NCBI GenBank assembly: GCA_039817415.1
Contig: JBCBVV010000043.1
Location: 1-54,050 of the forward strand
Source: JALEFZ01 sp039817415
Lineage (GTDB): Bacteria; Bacteroidota; Bacteroidia; J057
Reading direction: 5' to 3'
Length of the DNA: 54,050 nucleotides
Shown here: piece after piece, positions 8,912-17,369 of the stretch
Layout: each line of letters begins with the position of its first letter
How positions within the stretch are numbered: the stretch's first letter is position 1
Program-made: the position numbers and the translations under genes
The notes under the pieces: generated by a model
Database searches by the model: none
Seen by the model: only the letters and a program-made list of their open reading frames with translations
What the model was told of the DNA's origin: nothing

Positions 8912-10345
8912 TTATGATTTATTCTCGTTAGAACCTTTTTTTGATTTGAATCGGGACATAATCTTTTGGAATTCCTTCCTGATGCTGGATTTCTCCATTT
9001 GCATCATTTCATTTGTCAACATCATTTGTTGGGCTCGCCAAATCTTGTACTTGTTGTCCTTGGCGATTTCCTCTTCCTCTTGTCTTTCACGTTTCATCTG
9101 AGCCATATTAGGAACTCTTTGTGGTAGTCTTTTCTGGTTTTCAAATACGTCAAAAGGGTCCGGTGCCTCTAGTGCTAGCAATTGTTCCTCAAGGGGTATA
9201 GGAAATCTAGTAACCCTGAAGGAGGCCCTTGCCTTACCTGAGTAACCGATTACTTCAATCTTGTAATCCGTGTAAGCCTGATTAGGAATAACCTCTACCT
9301 GTCCATTCACAGGTAGCTTACCTATACCGTGATTCATGATCACAGAATGGGCATTCTCTACCACCCAAGTCAGTTCGACTGGACTGCCTTCTGTTGAAAT
9401 ACCATCTTCAGAACCAAAAAATCGAATGACAGGAGGGGGTAAGGTTAGCGTCAATTTTTTACTGACTTCCCCGGATCCATTCTTCGCCAACAAATAATAA
9501 TCTGTCGTGCGATCTGGATAGATATCGTGGTTTTGCTTCTCTGTGATGTCCAATTCATAGGGCATCAACACCAACTTCTCGTAGTTATTTGCTTCCCAGT
9601 ACAGCGTAATGGGCATTCCCAATTGAATGGTTTCCGCACCTGCGTAAAACTGAGAAATCTCGGGCTTGGGCAACTTAAGTTCAATGGTGGCGGACACCTC
9701 TCCTGCATCATTTCTAGCAGTCAAAGTATAAAAGCCTGGTTCCTTCAGAGGAACCTCGAAATAGCTTTGTCCGCTCACTTCGCCTACGCCACCATCTATA
9801 AAAATTTGCTGGGCATGCTCTACCTGCCATTCGAAAATGACTGGATAGCCCAATTGAATATTCTTATCTACGGCTGTAAAGGAATGTAAAACCGGTGGAA
9901 GGGCGATTGCCCTGGTCATAAATCTTCTAGAGCCGAATTTATTCGAAGCCTGCAGCACATAAATATCACCCACTTCAGAATTGATTTCAACTGTTCCACT
10001 CAGGGGCAATGGCTCATCACCTGGGATCAAAATCACTTCATCTGCTTGCTGAATCTCCCAACTGACCTGGATCGTCATTCCTTGTAAATGGAAGATTTTT
10101 TGGGCTCTAAATAGGGTAAGAATAGGAAGATTCCCTCCACATGAGGAACAGGTGTAGGTCCCTGCTTCATTCTCATGATCGCAACTTCCACATATCCACT
10201 CAACTTCCTTAACGGGATTTACTTGGGTAGGAAAGTTTTCTTCCTGAACAACTTCTGTATCAGAAAATGGACTCACAGCTTGATTCTCCTCGGAAAGGAG
10301 ATCAGGACCATGTTCAGGAAAGCGTTTGTTATGGTTCTGAGACAT
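8912..10345 (-). CDS. RanBP2-type zinc finger protein with Ig-like repeats
   Basis: With the ATG at 10345 this is 477 residues; an alternative ATG at 10393 adds 16 residues that look untypical. A zinc finger of RanBP2 form spans residues 50-70: W-x-C-x2-C-x3-N-x6-C-x2-C. After it come about four related beta modules (about 80-400), each with a W-x-V/I core strand and a Y-x-L/I-x-A-x-N strand ending in G-E-V, as in Ig-like/E-set domains. The last ~90 residues are charged and helical (MKRERQEEEEIAKD). There is no signal peptide or transmembrane segment, so it is probably cytoplasmic. It is the first gene of a two-gene operon with the DUF4407 membrane protein, and the two probably act together. 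Function unknown. Confidence 0.8.
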   Translation of the reverse strand: MSQNHNKRFPEHGPDLLSEENQAVSPFSDTEVVQEENFPTQVNPVKEVEWICGSCDHENEAGTYTCSSCGGNLPILTLFRAQKIFHLQGMTIQVSWEIQQADEVILIPGDEPLPLSGTVEINSEVGDIYVLQASNKFGSRRFMTRAIALPPVLHSFTAVDKNIQLGYPVIFEWQVEHAQQIFIDGGVGEVSGQSYFEVPLKEPGFYTLTARNDAGEVSATIELKLPKPEISQFYAGAETIQLGMPITLYWEANNYEKLVLMPYELDITEKQNHDIYPDRTTDYYLLAKNGSGEVSKKLTLTLPPPVIRFFGSEDGISTEGSPVELTWVVENAHSVIMNHGIGKLPVNGQVEVIPNQAYTDYKIEVIGYSGKARASFRVTRFPIPLEEQLLALEAPDPFDVFENQKRLPQRVPNMAQMKRERQEEEEIAKDNKYKIWRAQQMMLTNEMMQMEKSSIRKEFQKIMSRFKSKKGSNENKS

Positions 10346-10709
10346 AAATTGTGAGCCTATGCTTAATTTCCTTACATAGAGTGCAACAAGCATACCAGAT
10401 CAAGGTAGGCCAGAAAACTCTTGTAATTTTTTTATTAAAAAGGGGATTTTGTAGATAGATTTTCTTTCTCCCTACAATAAAGATAAGCTCACCATTCAGC
10501 CTTGAAACAGCATAAACCCCCAACGGGCAGATTTTGTGTGTGAATGTAATTTTTTCTTACATCCTAAGTCTTCTGTCGCCTTTGATCAAGCTAGGCAAAC
10601 CAGCCCATAATAGCCTAACCATCAGCATATTGTAAATATTTTCATTATTTATTTTGAAGAAGCGCATACACTTCTCCGACACTAACTGTTGGCTAAAACA
10701 TACAGTTTC
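10346..10709. other. Intergenic region, no gene seen
   Basis: It separates two minus-strand genes and presumably holds the promoter of the zinc-finger/DUF4407 operon, but I find no clear TAnnTTTG element. The part around 10620-10660 is AT-rich. No RNA gene or convincing hairpin was seen. Confidence 0.4.
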
Positions 10710-11894
10710 CTAAATCAAAAGTTCCAAAATATCGGTGGGTTCTAAATCAGTGTATCGACTTTGAAGAATTTCACTAACCCTGCGGATATAAATCTGATCT
10801 AATCCCTCTGGGCTTTGGATGGTGTCGTCTAATTTGAAGGGTCTTGACAATAAGGGCCCATTCCCATTCTTTTCCGTAGAAATGAAGGCACCTCCCGTGA
10901 AGAGGGTATTGATGTACTTCTTAATGTCAGTTTTGGCGATCTTGGGTTTGATCTGCTCATGAACATCCTCAAACATCTGGTTCATAGAGAGCGCCTCCCC
11001 ATTTCTGATGGAATTGTATAAGGCTTGAGACATAAGGAGTCTCTTAGTCGTCTTTTTCTGGTATCGCAACTTTTTGGCGAGAAATTGACCTGCATTTTCC
11101 TTGGAGTTGAGCTGAACGGGTTGTCCTGATTCCTCGGGCTGTTGGAGGTAAACCACTGGCAAGGTATCGTCCTGCATCACCACCTTTTCAACGACATCGC
11201 CAGTAAAGGAAACGATAAACTGCTTAAAGGAGGAAAAACCTAATTCTTTCTCAGAGAAGGAAGGATCAAGGCGTAAAAGCTGCTGTTTAAGCTGAGACAT
11301 GAGAATCGCATCTTCCGAATTCCGACTCTTTAGGTAACGGAGCAGTAGCCTTCTTCCACGACTGATATCAGGCTCATCCACCAAATCAGAACTTAGAGAT
11401 TCTTCTTCGGGTTCGCCGATAAGTTCTTCTAATGCCTTGAATTCCGTACTATTTCTTTTGACAAGGGTTCCTACACTATGCTCAAAACCCAAAACAACGA
11501 CAGATTTTCCTCTCGAACGAAGACGTTGAATAAGGGGAATAAAGTCTGTATCACCTGAGCCTATAACAAGTGTATCAATACCTGAAAAAATCTCCATGTA
11601 TTCCATGACATCCACTGCCAGGCGCACATCCGAACCGTTTTTACCCTGAAAATTGGTCTCGGGTAGGTGAACCAATTCAAAGCCCTGTTCCATCAATCGG
11701 CTTTGATATTGTGCAAAAATATCTTTTGACCAATTGGCGTATGCGCGTCGAATACAAATGACTCCCTTGGTTGTGGCGTAATCCACAATTGGCTCTAAAT
11801 CAAGCGGTTTGTCTTGGGAGGGATATACTGTCTCGGCCGAAATGGCCAGGTTCTCAAAGTCGAGGTAAATAGCTACATTCTGCTGTCCTTCCAT
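10710..11894 (-). CDS. NYN-domain (PIN-like) putative RNase with OST-HTH/LOTUS domain
   Basis: A 394-residue protein. The N-terminal LabA-like NYN domain (about 5-160) has the conserved acidic positions expected for a metal-dependent RNase: YLDFENL (D12), GSDVRLAVDVME and IGSGDTDFIPL. Residues about 180-250 form a winged-helix OST-HTH/LOTUS-like module (SRGRRLLLRYL ... FSSFKQFIVSF), known in this family as an RNA-binding element. A further ~140 residues include a second helical, possibly winged-helix region (QALYNSIRNGEALSMNQMF). It is cytoplasmic with no membrane segment. It appears monocistronic, with a predicted promoter about 70 bp upstream. A role in RNA turnover or sequestration is inferred from the family. 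Confidence 0.85.
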   Translation of the reverse strand: MEGQQNVAIYLDFENLAISAETVYPSQDKPLDLEPIVDYATTKGVICIRRAYANWSKDIFAQYQSRLMEQGFELVHLPETNFQGKNGSDVRLAVDVMEYMEIFSGIDTLVIGSGDTDFIPLIQRLRSRGKSVVVLGFEHSVGTLVKRNSTEFKALEELIGEPEEESLSSDLVDEPDISRGRRLLLRYLKSRNSEDAILMSQLKQQLLRLDPSFSEKELGFSSFKQFIVSFTGDVVEKVVMQDDTLPVVYLQQPEESGQPVQLNSKENAGQFLAKKLRYQKKTTKRLLMSQALYNSIRNGEALSMNQMFEDVHEQIKPKIAKTDIKKYINTLFTGGAFISTEKNGNGPLLSRPFKLDDTIQSPEGLDQIYIRRVSEILQSRYTDLEPTDILELLI

Positions 11895-11963
11895 AAAATG
11901 CTAGAGGTACTGTTATATACAACAGGACGGGGAAGACACGTACTTTCCATGATTTTTATGGCA

Positions 11964-11996
11964 CAAAAATCTTACCCCTTATTTACAATACGCAAA
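11964..11996 (-). promoter_or_regulatory. Predicted promoter of the NYN-LOTUS gene
   Basis: On the minus strand TTTG (11996-11993) is followed after 21 bp by GATTTTTG (11971-11964), which matches the Bacteroidota -33/-7 pattern except for the first base. The gene starts 70 bp further on. Confidence 0.5.
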
Positions 11997-12028
11997 GAAG
12001 GGAGTTTTGGTAAAAAATGTATCGAATA

Positions 12029-13171
12029 TCAGGTGGTTTGTAATAAATTCAGGGATTTTAAAGATTTCCTGACCTCATTTAATTCATCAATCGAATTGTA
12101 TTTGCCAAAGGAAAATCTAACTGAACGTGGCATATCCTTTTCTGGTACACCTATATTGTGTAAGACATGAGAGCCCATCACAGCCCCAGAACTACAGGCA
12201 GATCCTCCTGAAGCCGCAATTCCTGCCAAATCAAGGTTAAACAGGATCATAGGATCACCTTGCCCCGGAAAAGTAACGTTTAATACGCCTGGGAGGGATT
12301 TTTCCGGATCGGTTTCTCCATTGATTCTGATACCTGGAAAGTCCTCTTGAAGATAGGACCAGAAGGTTTGCTTTAAATGGCGTACATGCGCATTTTTTTC
12401 CTCCATGTTTTGACAACAAAGCTCCAAAGCCTTGGCCATTCCCAAAATAGCTGGTGTATTTTCTGTTCCAGGACGAACATCTCTTTCCTGACTTCCTCCT
12501 GTAAATGAACCTGTCAAGGGCACCCCTTTTCGGATGTATAGAAATCCAACCCCCTTTGGCCCATAGAACTTATGAGCAGAAGCTGAAATGAAATCAATGG
12601 GCAATTCCTCCAAGTGAAGGTCTATTTTGCCAATGGTCTGAACCGTGTCAGAATGAAAATAGGCATCGTATTCCTTACACATCTCTCCAATTGCTTGGAT
12701 ATCATTGATCGTACCAATTTCATTGTTGGCGTGCATGATGGAAACCAAAGAATTAGGATGAGCTTCCAATTCTCTTCTTAACTCTTCCATGTCAACATGC
12801 CCTTTGTGATCTACTTGTAGCCAGCTGACTGTAACCCTCCCTTCTTTCTCCAACTTCTCGATAGGATGCGTGACCGCATGATGTTCAATAGGGCTACTGA
12901 TAATGTGCTTAACTCCCAAGCTGTTAACCGCACCAAGAATAATGATATTATCTGATTCTGTCCCTCCACTGGTAAAAAACAGGGTCAAAGGACGTACATG
13001 AAGACATTTGGCGATGGTTCTTCTGGCTTCTTCCATGGCATGGCGCAGTTCTCTACCAAAGCTATGGGTAGAGGAAGGATTACCATGTGCGGTCAAGAAA
13101 TAAGGCTTCATGGCATCGAATACTTCTGGTGCCATAGGGGTGGAAGCAGCATTATCGAGGTAGGCTTTCAT
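12029..13171 (-). CDS. Cysteine desulfurase (IscS/NifS-like, class V aminotransferase fold)
   Basis: A 380-residue PLP enzyme that takes sulfur from L-cysteine as an enzyme-bound persulfide for Fe-S cluster or tRNA thiolation. It begins with the family signature YLDNAASTP. It shows FTSGGTESDN (66-75), EHHAV with the acid/base His97, HANNEIG (148-154), and SAHKFYGPKG with the PLP lysine K201. The mobile loop SGGSACSSGA places the catalytic Cys at 326, in the group I (IscS/NifS) arrangement. No IscU, SufE or tRNA thiolase gene is adjacent, and the IscA-type protein of the window is 16 kb away. The ATG at 13171 gives the exact family N-terminus and lies 41 bp from a TATATTTG element. Confidence 0.93.
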   Translation of the reverse strand: MKAYLDNAASTPMAPEVFDAMKPYFLTAHGNPSSTHSFGRELRHAMEEARRTIAKCLHVRPLTLFFTSGGTESDNIIILGAVNSLGVKHIISSPIEHHAVTHPIEKLEKEGRVTVSWLQVDHKGHVDMEELRRELEAHPNSLVSIMHANNEIGTINDIQAIGEMCKEYDAYFHSDTVQTIGKIDLHLEELPIDFISASAHKFYGPKGVGFLYIRKGVPLTGSFTGGSQERDVRPGTENTPAILGMAKALELCCQNMEEKNAHVRHLKQTFWSYLQEDFPGIRINGETDPEKSLPGVLNVTFPGQGDPMILFNLDLAGIAASGGSACSSGAVMGSHVLHNIGVPEKDMPRSVRFSFGKYNSIDELNEVRKSLKSLNLLQTT

Positions 13172-13211
13172 CCGGGATCAGTTTAGTTATTGGTGTAGTA
13201 GTATGTGCTTA

Positions 13212-13219
13212 CAAATATA
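13212..13219 (-). promoter_or_regulatory. Predicted -7 element of the cysteine desulfurase gene
   Basis: The minus strand reads TATATTTG, fitting TAnnTTTG, 41 bp upstream of the ATG at 13171. An ACTTTATTACG stretch lies at the -33 distance but lacks an exact TTTG. Confidence 0.4.
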
Positions 13220-13260
13220 CCTATTTTTAGATAAGTCGTAATAAAGTTTTCTTTCCAATA

Positions 13261-13289
13261 AAAAAAGGGAAGTCCAAGGACCCCCCTTT
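13261..13289 (-). terminator. Terminator of glmM
   Basis: AAAGGG pairs with CCCTTT outside and GTCC pairs with GGAC inside, with a run of As on the plus strand that gives a T-tract after the stem on the minus strand. It lies about 22 bp past the glmM stop at 13312. Confidence 0.65.
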
Positions 13290-13311
13290 CCATATTATCT
13301 ATTTCCCAAGA

Positions 13312-14691
13312 CTAAGTCCAGGAAGAAACCAAGGCGATCGTTTGATCAGCTAGTCTATCCGCTTCCTCTTGTGAAGGTGCTTCGGTGTATACACGAATGA
13401 TCGGCTCCGTATTAGATTTACGAAGGTGAACCCAGCTCTTTTCGAAGTCTACTTTTACCCCGTCCATGTCATTGATCTGCTCATTGGCATAGTGCGCCTT
13501 GAACTTGGCTAATAGCCCTTCGATGTCCATTCCCTTCTCCAGCTGAATCTTCTTTTTAGACATGAAATAGTCGGGATATTGCCTTCTCAATTCTGCTGTG
13601 GTCTTTCCACTCTTCACCAAGTGAGACAGAAATAAGGCGATCCCTACCAAAGCGTCTCTTCCATAATGCAATTCGGGGAAAATCACGCCGCCATTTCCTT
13701 CGCCACCGATTAGGGCGTCTGTTCTCTTCATGATCTCCACCACATTCACTTCCCCTACGGCTGAAGCATAATACCTGCAGCCATGAGATTCCGCGACATC
13801 ACGCATGGCTCTCGAAGAGGACATATTGGTCACCACAGCACTCTTAGAATGCTGAAGGACATAATCTGCTATGGCAACAATGGTATATTCTTCTCCAAAC
13901 ATATTCCCTTCGTTGTCCATAAAGACAAGTCGGTCTACATCTGGATCAACGGCTATTCCCAAATCAGCCCCTTCAGATCTTACCTTCTGTGATAAATCTG
14001 TCAGGTTTTTGGCCAGCGGTTCTGGATTGTGGCTAAACCATCCATTAGGCTCACAGTGAATCTTTACGATATCTTTCACCCCAAGTGCTTCAAGCATCAT
14101 GGGCACATAAATGCCTCCACTGCTATTCACCCCATCAACAACGACCTTCAGCCCAGCTTTTTCGATCGCGTACTTGTCCACGATATTGATATCAAGGATT
14201 TTCTTGATGTGAACATCTCCAAAATTGTCTACCTTTTTGATGGAGCCTAGGTTTCTCACCTCAGCAAAATCAAAGAAGCCATTCTTCAAACAATCAAGGA
14301 TTTCTAATCCATCCTTCTTCGTTACAAATTCCCCTTTGTGGTTGAGAAGCTTTAAGGCATTCCAATTCACAGGATTGTGTGAAGCTGTTAGGATGATCCC
14401 TCCTGCTGCATTGAACTCTGGTACGGCAACTTCTACCGTTGGAGTGGTAGAAAGGCCAAGGTCGATTACATGAAATCCAAGGCCAACGAGTGTTTGACTC
14501 ACCAGCTGCTGGAACATTTCTCCAGAGGGCCTGGCATCTCTGCCAATCACCACAGTTCTACTTGAATTTTTGAAGGTCAACCAGCTACCGAAGGCAGCAG
14601 CAAATTTGACAGCGTCTACAGGAGTAAGGTTTTCGCCGGGTTTACCGCCAATCGTTCCGCGGGTCCCTGAAATAGAGGAAATTAGGGTCAT
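13312..14691 (-). CDS. glmM: Phosphoglucosamine mutase
   Basis: A 459-residue alpha-D-phosphohexomutase that interconverts glucosamine-6-phosphate and glucosamine-1-phosphate, feeding UDP-GlcNAc for peptidoglycan and lipopolysaccharide. The N-terminus SSISGTRGTIGG is typical. The phosphoserine loop is TASHNPVNWNALK with S104. The metal loop is DPDVDRL, the sugar loop GEGNGG, and the C-terminal phosphate-binding loop RKSNTEPIIRVYTEA. The length fits Bacteroidota GlmM-type enzymes. The exact sugar preference (GlmM versus a phosphomannomutase/phosphoglucomutase paralogue) cannot be fixed by reading alone, but the GEGNGG loop favours GlmM. It is monocistronic, with its own promoter and terminator. 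Confidence 0.88.
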   Translation of the reverse strand: MTLISSISGTRGTIGGKPGENLTPVDAVKFAAAFGSWLTFKNSSRTVVIGRDARPSGEMFQQLVSQTLVGLGFHVIDLGLSTTPTVEVAVPEFNAAGGIILTASHNPVNWNALKLLNHKGEFVTKKDGLEILDCLKNGFFDFAEVRNLGSIKKVDNFGDVHIKKILDINIVDKYAIEKAGLKVVVDGVNSSGGIYVPMMLEALGVKDIVKIHCEPNGWFSHNPEPLAKNLTDLSQKVRSEGADLGIAVDPDVDRLVFMDNEGNMFGEEYTIVAIADYVLQHSKSAVVTNMSSSRAMRDVAESHGCRYYASAVGEVNVVEIMKRTDALIGGEGNGGVIFPELHYGRDALVGIALFLSHLVKSGKTTAELRRQYPDYFMSKKKIQLEKGMDIEGLLAKFKAHYANEQINDMDGVKVDFEKSWVHLRKSNTEPIIRVYTEAPSQEEADRLADQTIALVSSWT

Positions 14692-14711
14692 TAGGTATGC
14701 TTCCTTTGCGC

Positions 14712-14746
14712 CAAATATAGTGAAAAATCACCAATGGACTAACCAA
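14712..14746 (-). promoter_or_regulatory. Predicted promoter of glmM
   Basis: On the minus strand TTGG (14746-14743) is followed after 23 bp by TATATTTG (14719-14712), an exact TAnnTTTG. The ATG is 20 bp further, giving a very short leader. Confidence 0.55.
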
Positions 14747-14828
14747 GATTCGTAGCATTGAAAGGTTTTTCTATTTTAAACAAAAACAACCGATGTTTAA
14801 GTTTATATCCGCCCAATGAGCTATTGAA

Positions 14829-15809
14829 ATGATTGAATTTTCCAGCTTTGAAGAAATTGTCATGCCTCAGTGTGATTCTGATCTACTTTATCCAGCCAGA
14901 ACACATGCGCTCTCCTCCTATAACAAACCTCAGATTGAGGTCTGGGTAAGAAGGGAGGACGATTCTAGTTTTGGCATATCAGGTTGCAAAAGGCGGAAAT
15001 ATGCCTCCCTCCTACCCTACCTTAAGCAAAATGGAATAAAAAAAGTGGTTATGATAGGGGGGAGTCGGTCCAACCACATCGCGGGCTTCCTCCAATTGCT
15101 CAATGAAAACAAGATTGAATCTACTCTTCTACTAAAAGAAGAAAACCGCATAAGGCTAGAAGGAAATCGATTGCTTTTGTCCTTGTTGAGTCGACCAGAT
15201 CAAATTAAATGGGCAAGAGTAGAGCAGTGGGAAAAGATGGAACAAATTGGACGGGAACTAGCTGACCAGCAAGGAGCCTTTTTCATTCCGGAAGGAGGGA
15301 GCTGTGCGCAGGCTTGGCCAGGTTCCTGCAGCTTAGGAATGAATCTGGTAAAAGAAGCAAAACCGTACGATCACATTTGGATAGACGCTGGAACAGGCCT
15401 TGTCGCAGGATCACTGATTGAGGTATTGGCAGTCTTCCAAGCGCATACAAGTATCCACGTGGTTCAGATGGCTGATGATGAATCATACTTTGAGAAAAGG
15501 CTCAAGGTATTCCATGATTGGATGGAAGAGATGTGTCAAACTAAATTAGCCTTACCTGAGAACTATGAGCTTATCAAACCTGTCGTGGGAAAGTCCTTTG
15601 GAAGTCTTAGCAAACGTGTCCTTCGAGAAATACAATTTCTGGCAAAAGAGGAAGGAATTCTGACTGATCCTGTCTACACAGGAAAACTATTCCTAACCGC
15701 CAAAGAAGCAATTCATCAAAGACAAATAACCGGAAAGCACCTCATCATTCACTCTGGTGGAGGAATGGGATTGATGGGGTTTGGAGATGCCTTTGCCAAA
15801 CTTACATAA
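14829..15809 (+). CDS. ACC deaminase / D-cysteine desulfhydrase-like PLP enzyme
   Basis: A 326-residue fold-type II PLP enzyme of the 1-aminocyclopropane-1-carboxylate deaminase / D-cysteine desulfhydrase family. The substrate-binding RREDD is at about 41-45. The PLP lysine lies in SGCKRRKYASLL (K54), where the family usually has GNKxRKL, so Cys replaces the common Asn before the lysine. The loop GGSRSNHIAGFLQ (S80-N81-H82) is the expected SNH motif. The C-terminal IHSGGGMGLMGF matches the HTGG..G..GF phosphate end. The function is likely beta-elimination or deamination of a small D-amino acid; the true substrate cannot be read. It converges with the gene at 15813 (3 bp between stops). Confidence 0.82.
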   Translation: MIEFSSFEEIVMPQCDSDLLYPARTHALSSYNKPQIEVWVRREDDSSFGISGCKRRKYASLLPYLKQNGIKKVVMIGGSRSNHIAGFLQLLNENKIESTLLLKEENRIRLEGNRLLLSLLSRPDQIKWARVEQWEKMEQIGRELADQQGAFFIPEGGSCAQAWPGSCSLGMNLVKEAKPYDHIWIDAGTGLVAGSLIEVLAVFQAHTSIHVVQMADDESYFEKRLKVFHDWMEEMCQTKLALPENYELIKPVVGKSFGSLSKRVLREIQFLAKEEGILTDPVYTGKLFLTAKEAIHQRQITGKHLIIHSGGGMGLMGFGDAFAKLT

Positions 15810-15812
15810 GGA

Positions 15813-16466
15813 TTATTTTTGTGAAACCACCCTTATTTTTCCAATCAAATCATCACGCTCTACCGCTTCTGATAGATAGCTCCCAAGCATGTGCCGACTA
15901 ATGATCAGATTGGGTTGAGGGTTCATGCCTTCACTCTCTAGAATTTCATTCTTCCCCTTGAAAGGCGTCAAGCCTACCGGTCTCACAATAGTCCAATCCA
16001 AATCAGACTTCGTGAGAATCTCTTCCTGCCTTTCGTGGTCTTGATAAGCCATTTGAATGTTACTTGCCTGAATCGTCCAGCGAAACCAGAAGGGAATATC
16101 CTTCAAGCTGTCGCCAGCTCCCCATGCCGAACATATAACCACTCTTTTAATCCCTTCCTTCTTGAGCAGGGGAAGGGCTGTTTTCAGCATATCCGACATT
16201 AAGGTAGGCGGAGTTCGAAGGGGCGCCCAAGGAAAATCGCTTGTGCGGGAAATATTGAGGGCGCTAATCATGGCATCGCATCCCTTCATGGCCTTCTCTA
16301 ATAAGCCCTTATCTGTAGGATTTCCTACAAAGGGAATGATCTGTTCGTGCTTGTCCAACTTGGAGGCATCTCTAACTACACAATGCAAACTATGCCCCTT
16401 TGCCAAAGCAGCATGGACAATATGCTTGCCTGTACGTCCAGTAGCCCCTAGTAATAATATATGCAT
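15813..16466 (-). CDS. NAD(P)-binding atypical SDR (NmrA-like) protein
   Basis: A 217-residue Rossmann-fold protein of the atypical short-chain dehydrogenase group. The nucleotide-binding loop GATGRTGKHIV sits at the N-terminus (about 7-17). The basic residue of CVVRD after the second strand fits NADP(H). The region ISALNISRTSD and the later DWTIVRPVGLT are typical of NAD(P)H-binding/NmrA-like proteins that lack the classical YxxxK active site. The enzyme function is unknown; it could be a flavin or quinone reductase or a redox sensor. The gene upstream ends 14 bp before this start, suggesting one transcript with the unknown protein and perhaps the glycosylasparaginase. Confidence 0.82.
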   Translation of the reverse strand: MHILLLGATGRTGKHIVHAALAKGHSLHCVVRDASKLDKHEQIIPFVGNPTDKGLLEKAMKGCDAMISALNISRTSDFPWAPLRTPPTLMSDMLKTALPLLKKEGIKRVVICSAWGAGDSLKDIPFWFRWTIQASNIQMAYQDHERQEEILTKSDLDWTIVRPVGLTPFKGKNEILESEGMNPQPNLIISRHMLGSYLSEAVERDDLIGKIRVVSQK

Positions 16467-16480
16467 AGCAAGGCTTCTAT

Positions 16481-17338
16481 TTACCCATTCACAAGTTGGA
16501 ACCTGAGGTTAAAATAACCTTCTTCCTCTAACCATTTTTTCAAAGCCGGTGAGACCAGGATATTATTTCCCTTAGCCCAAATACGCTTTCTCTTGAAATC
16601 CTTTCGTTTGATTTGCCCAATATAATTCGCTGGAAGCTCAGCCAGGTTTTCTACTAGTAGGTAGTTATTAATGAATATATCTTTCGCAGGCTGAAAAATC
16701 ATCATGGGCTTAAAAGAGAGATCAGGAACTTCCTTGTGGATTCGTTGAGCAAAGTCTTTTCGGAAGAGAAAATAGCCATTGTTGATGATCAGGATATCAA
16801 AAACGCCCTCATCAGAGACGTACAATTTCGCCTCCTCCTCCTTTTCGACTTGAGGAGAAGGGCAAGACACTGTCCAAGGCGTCTCACTTTTTTCTACAGG
16901 GCTTTTGTAGGTTTGAATGGTCCCATGACCCTTTTGCCTGATCCACCATTGCTGGTCAATGGAAAAGGAAGTACGCTTAATGAAAGAGATTCTTTCCTTG
17001 TTGATGGGCTTGCCTTCTTTGACATGGTCTACAAATTCCTGTGGCAAACGAACCTGATGTTCTTCCACGTAATGCGAAAGACCAGATGGCCAGACATAAA
17101 AGCCGTCGGTTAATTCTTGAAAGCCCAATGGCCCTACGCCACATTTGAAGCGACACCAGCTTGATCCTCTGAAATTTACAAATACCTCGCCCTTTTTAAG
17201 GTATGCAAGAACTAGCTCTTTCTCCTCTTCATCCCATTCTTCATCTACAAATTGACCAGGATCGGGATAATCGTACTCAGTTTCATAGGAGGCATGCCAA
17301 TACCCCATGAGTCGGAGTTCATGTTTGTATTCGTTCAT
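16481..17338 (-). CDS. Unknown protein, two-part
   Basis: I do not recognise this 285-residue protein with certainty. It has no signal peptide or membrane segment. The first half is rich in Trp, Tyr and acids; it contains FRGSSWCRFKCGVGPLG and then DGFYVWPSGLSHYVEEH, which could be a small binding fold. The second half (about 175-285) is an alpha/beta module with ISFIKR, ILIINNGYFLF and a terminal SPALKKWLEEEGYFNLRF. That last part loosely resembles the C-terminus of Imm11-type immunity proteins, but no toxin gene is near, so I do not press it. It lies 31 bp after the glycosylasparaginase and 14 bp before the NmrA-like gene, all on the minus strand. Confidence 0.6.
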   Translation of the reverse strand: MNEYKHELRLMGYWHASYETEYDYPDPGQFVDEEWDEEEKELVLAYLKKGEVFVNFRGSSWCRFKCGVGPLGFQELTDGFYVWPSGLSHYVEEHQVRLPQEFVDHVKEGKPINKERISFIKRTSFSIDQQWWIRQKGHGTIQTYKSPVEKSETPWTVSCPSPQVEKEEEAKLYVSDEGVFDILIINNGYFLFRKDFAQRIHKEVPDLSFKPMMIFQPAKDIFINNYLLVENLAELPANYIGQIKRKDFKRKRIWAKGNNILVSPALKKWLEEEGYFNLRFQLVNG

Positions 17339-17369
17339 ACAGGAAAAAGCTAATGACCTAAGTAATGTA

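Noticed and set aside
16481..17338. Imm11-like immunity protein of a toxin system
   Set aside because: Similarity is loose, limited to the C-terminus, and no polymorphic toxin or secretion gene lies near.
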